DNA from: Rhodospirillaceae bacterium
GTDB taxonomy: Bacteria; Pseudomonadota; Alphaproteobacteria; UBA6615
Length of the DNA: 43,532 bases
Reading direction: 5' to 3'
NCBI GenBank assembly: GCA_018702955.1
Contig: JABJEK010000070.1
Coordinates: 1 to 43,532 of the forward strand
Positions 42,771-43,532 of the stretch are shown in pieces. Position 1 is the first letter of the stretch, and each line of letters starts with the position of its first letter. The notes beneath the pieces are model-generated. The model was given only the letters and a program-made list of their open reading frames with translations, made no database searches and was not told the DNA's origin. Made by a program: the position numbers and the translations under genes.

Positions 42771-43072
42771 CAGTGTCCCCCTTCGGGGTTACCAAACGTC
42801 CAGTTCCAGGGACGAATTTCGACTTTCGTGAAAAGACCCGCCAGGGAATAAGGGTCGTCGGCGGCGAAATCGCGCACCTTCTCAATGTCGTCCGTCTCGA
42901 CGACGATGAGCGATCCCGTGACTCGCGACCCGTCTTCGCTGGGGGTCGGTCCGGCCAGGTGCAGCTTCACGTCCTTGCCGTGACCACGCAGATAATCGAG
43001 ATGCACCTCGCGTGTCTGGTTACGCAACTCGATGCCGTCGTCCTTGTCGGTATTCACGATGATGAAATGCAT
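42770..43072 (-). CDS. YciI-like protein
   Basis: 100 aa from ATG 43072 (MHFIIVNTDKDDG), with GGAGGG close upstream; the longer frame to 43162 runs back into the thiolase gene. The fold is a ferredoxin-like YciI domain: REVHLDYL with the conserved His, LAGPTPSEDG, and DDPYSLAGLFTKVEIRPWNW with the conserved Asp. Relatives are related to muconolactone isomerase and chlorodienelactone-type enzymes, mostly without known function. It lies 38 bp after the thiolase gene, on the same strand. Confidence 0.9.
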   Translation of the reverse strand: MHFIIVNTDKDDGIELRNQTREVHLDYLRGHGKDVKLHLAGPTPSEDGSRVTGSLIVVETDDIEKVRDFAADDPYSLAGLFTKVEIRPWNWTFGNPEGGH

Positions 43073-43110
43073 GAAACCCTCCCTCCGATATGTGTTTTTG
43101 TTTCGCCGGT

Positions 43111-43532
43111 CTACTTCACCCGTTCGAGCACGGTCGCAATACCCTGGCCGACCCCGATGCACATCGTGCAGAGAGCATATTTGGCGTCGCGCTCCTGCAG
43201 CTCATAGGCCGCCGTGGTTGCCAGACGCGCACCGCTCGCGCCCAGCGGATGGCCGATCGAAATGGCGCCGCCATTCGGGTTTACATGCTCGGCATCATCG
43301 GCAAGACCGAGGTCGCGGGTCACCGCGAGGGCCTGTGCGGCGAAGGCTTCGTTGAGCTCGATAATATCGATATCGCCGATCTTGAGACCGAGGCGCTCCA
43401 GCAGCTTATGGGTCGCCGGTGCGGGACCGAAACCCATGATCCGCGGCGGGACACCGGCTGTCGCGGTCCCGACAACGCGGGCGATCGGGGTCAGGCCATA
43501 TTTCTCCACGGCTTCCCCCGAGGCGATAATCA
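43111..43532 (-). CDS. Thiolase (acetyl-CoA acyltransferase), 5' part outside the window
   Basis: The C-terminal ~140 residues of a thiolase; the frame is open to the window edge, so the GTG at 43509 is not the start. Visible are [14 protein letters not shown], the ELNEAFAAQ motif, the catalytic His in [19 protein letters not shown] and the C-terminal Cys region [12 protein letters not shown]. The family signature there is usually CxGGGxG; here the third position is Val. Thiolases cleave 3-oxoacyl-CoA in beta-oxidation or make acetoacetyl-CoA. Direction cannot be told. Followed by the yciI-like gene. Confidence 0.93.
   Translation of the reverse strand, partial: IIASGEAVEKYGLTPIARVVGTATAGVPPRIMGFGPAPATHKLLERLGLKIGDIDIIELNEAFAAQALAVTRDLGLADDAEHVNPNGGAISIGHPLGASGARLATTAAYELQERDAKYALCTMCIGVGQGIATVLERVK

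Overview
The window is GC-rich and gene-dense and reads as a chromosomal segment of an alphaproteobacterium, probably Rhodospirillales-like. The evidence is a C4-pathway 5-aminolevulinate synthase (hemA), a pdxH / fabI-aroC neighbourhood, a deacetylase-xseB-ispA-dxs run, TlyA and RlmC/D-type RNA methyltransferases, and palindromic intergenic repeats of the kind common in this class. I found no tRNA, rRNA, CRISPR array, intact transposase or phage structural gene.

Layout. 1-4.5 kb: the 3' part of an XRE/S24 repressor, a class III aminotransferase, a small cupin, then hemA with a PadR-type regulator 7 bp behind it. 4.5-6.9 kb (minus): an SDR followed by two tandem paralogous cupins, and a small conserved hypothetical. 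7-9.7 kb (minus): pdxH, a methyltransferase and a BrkB/YihY membrane protein. 9.8-12.6 kb (plus): fabI, aroC and an AhpD-like enzyme, with two palindromic repeat elements. 12.7-14.8 kb (minus): an RlmC/D-type methyltransferase and tlyA. 14.9-24.3 kb looks like an accessory catabolic island: hydantoinase/oxoprolinase B and A subunits bracketed by two copies of one hairpin repeat, an alpha/beta hydrolase, a LysR regulator, a beta-hydroxyacid dehydrogenase, an FMN alpha-hydroxyacid oxidase homologue with altered substrate-binding residues, a small membrane peptide and an acyl-CoA dehydrogenase. 24.4-28.5 kb (minus): dxs, ispA, xseB and a histone-deacetylase-like hydrolase. In related genomes dxs is commonly followed by tlyA and the RNA methyltransferase, so the island appears to split that run.

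28.6-38.2 kb is the most unusual part. A periplasmic RND adaptor carries four consensus EF-hand loops at its N-terminus. It is followed by its RND pump gene and a CRP-type cyclic-nucleotide regulator. Convergent to these is a CHASE2-class III cyclase, and divergent from the cyclase is a FecR-domain exported protein. Two tandem CRP-like sites lie between the cyclase and fecR genes, between two possible small membrane-peptide genes. The 3' ends of the crp and cyclase genes both lose family similarity at a shared stretch of about 120 bp, which suggests a rearrangement scar. The cyclase lacks its last catalytic residues and the regulator lacks its DNA-binding wing.

38.2-43.5 kb: a HpaI-type aldolase, a GPH-type MFS symporter, an FAD monooxygenase-like oxidoreductase, and a minus-strand run of thiolase (cut by the window end), a YciI-like protein and an exported PA14-like protein.
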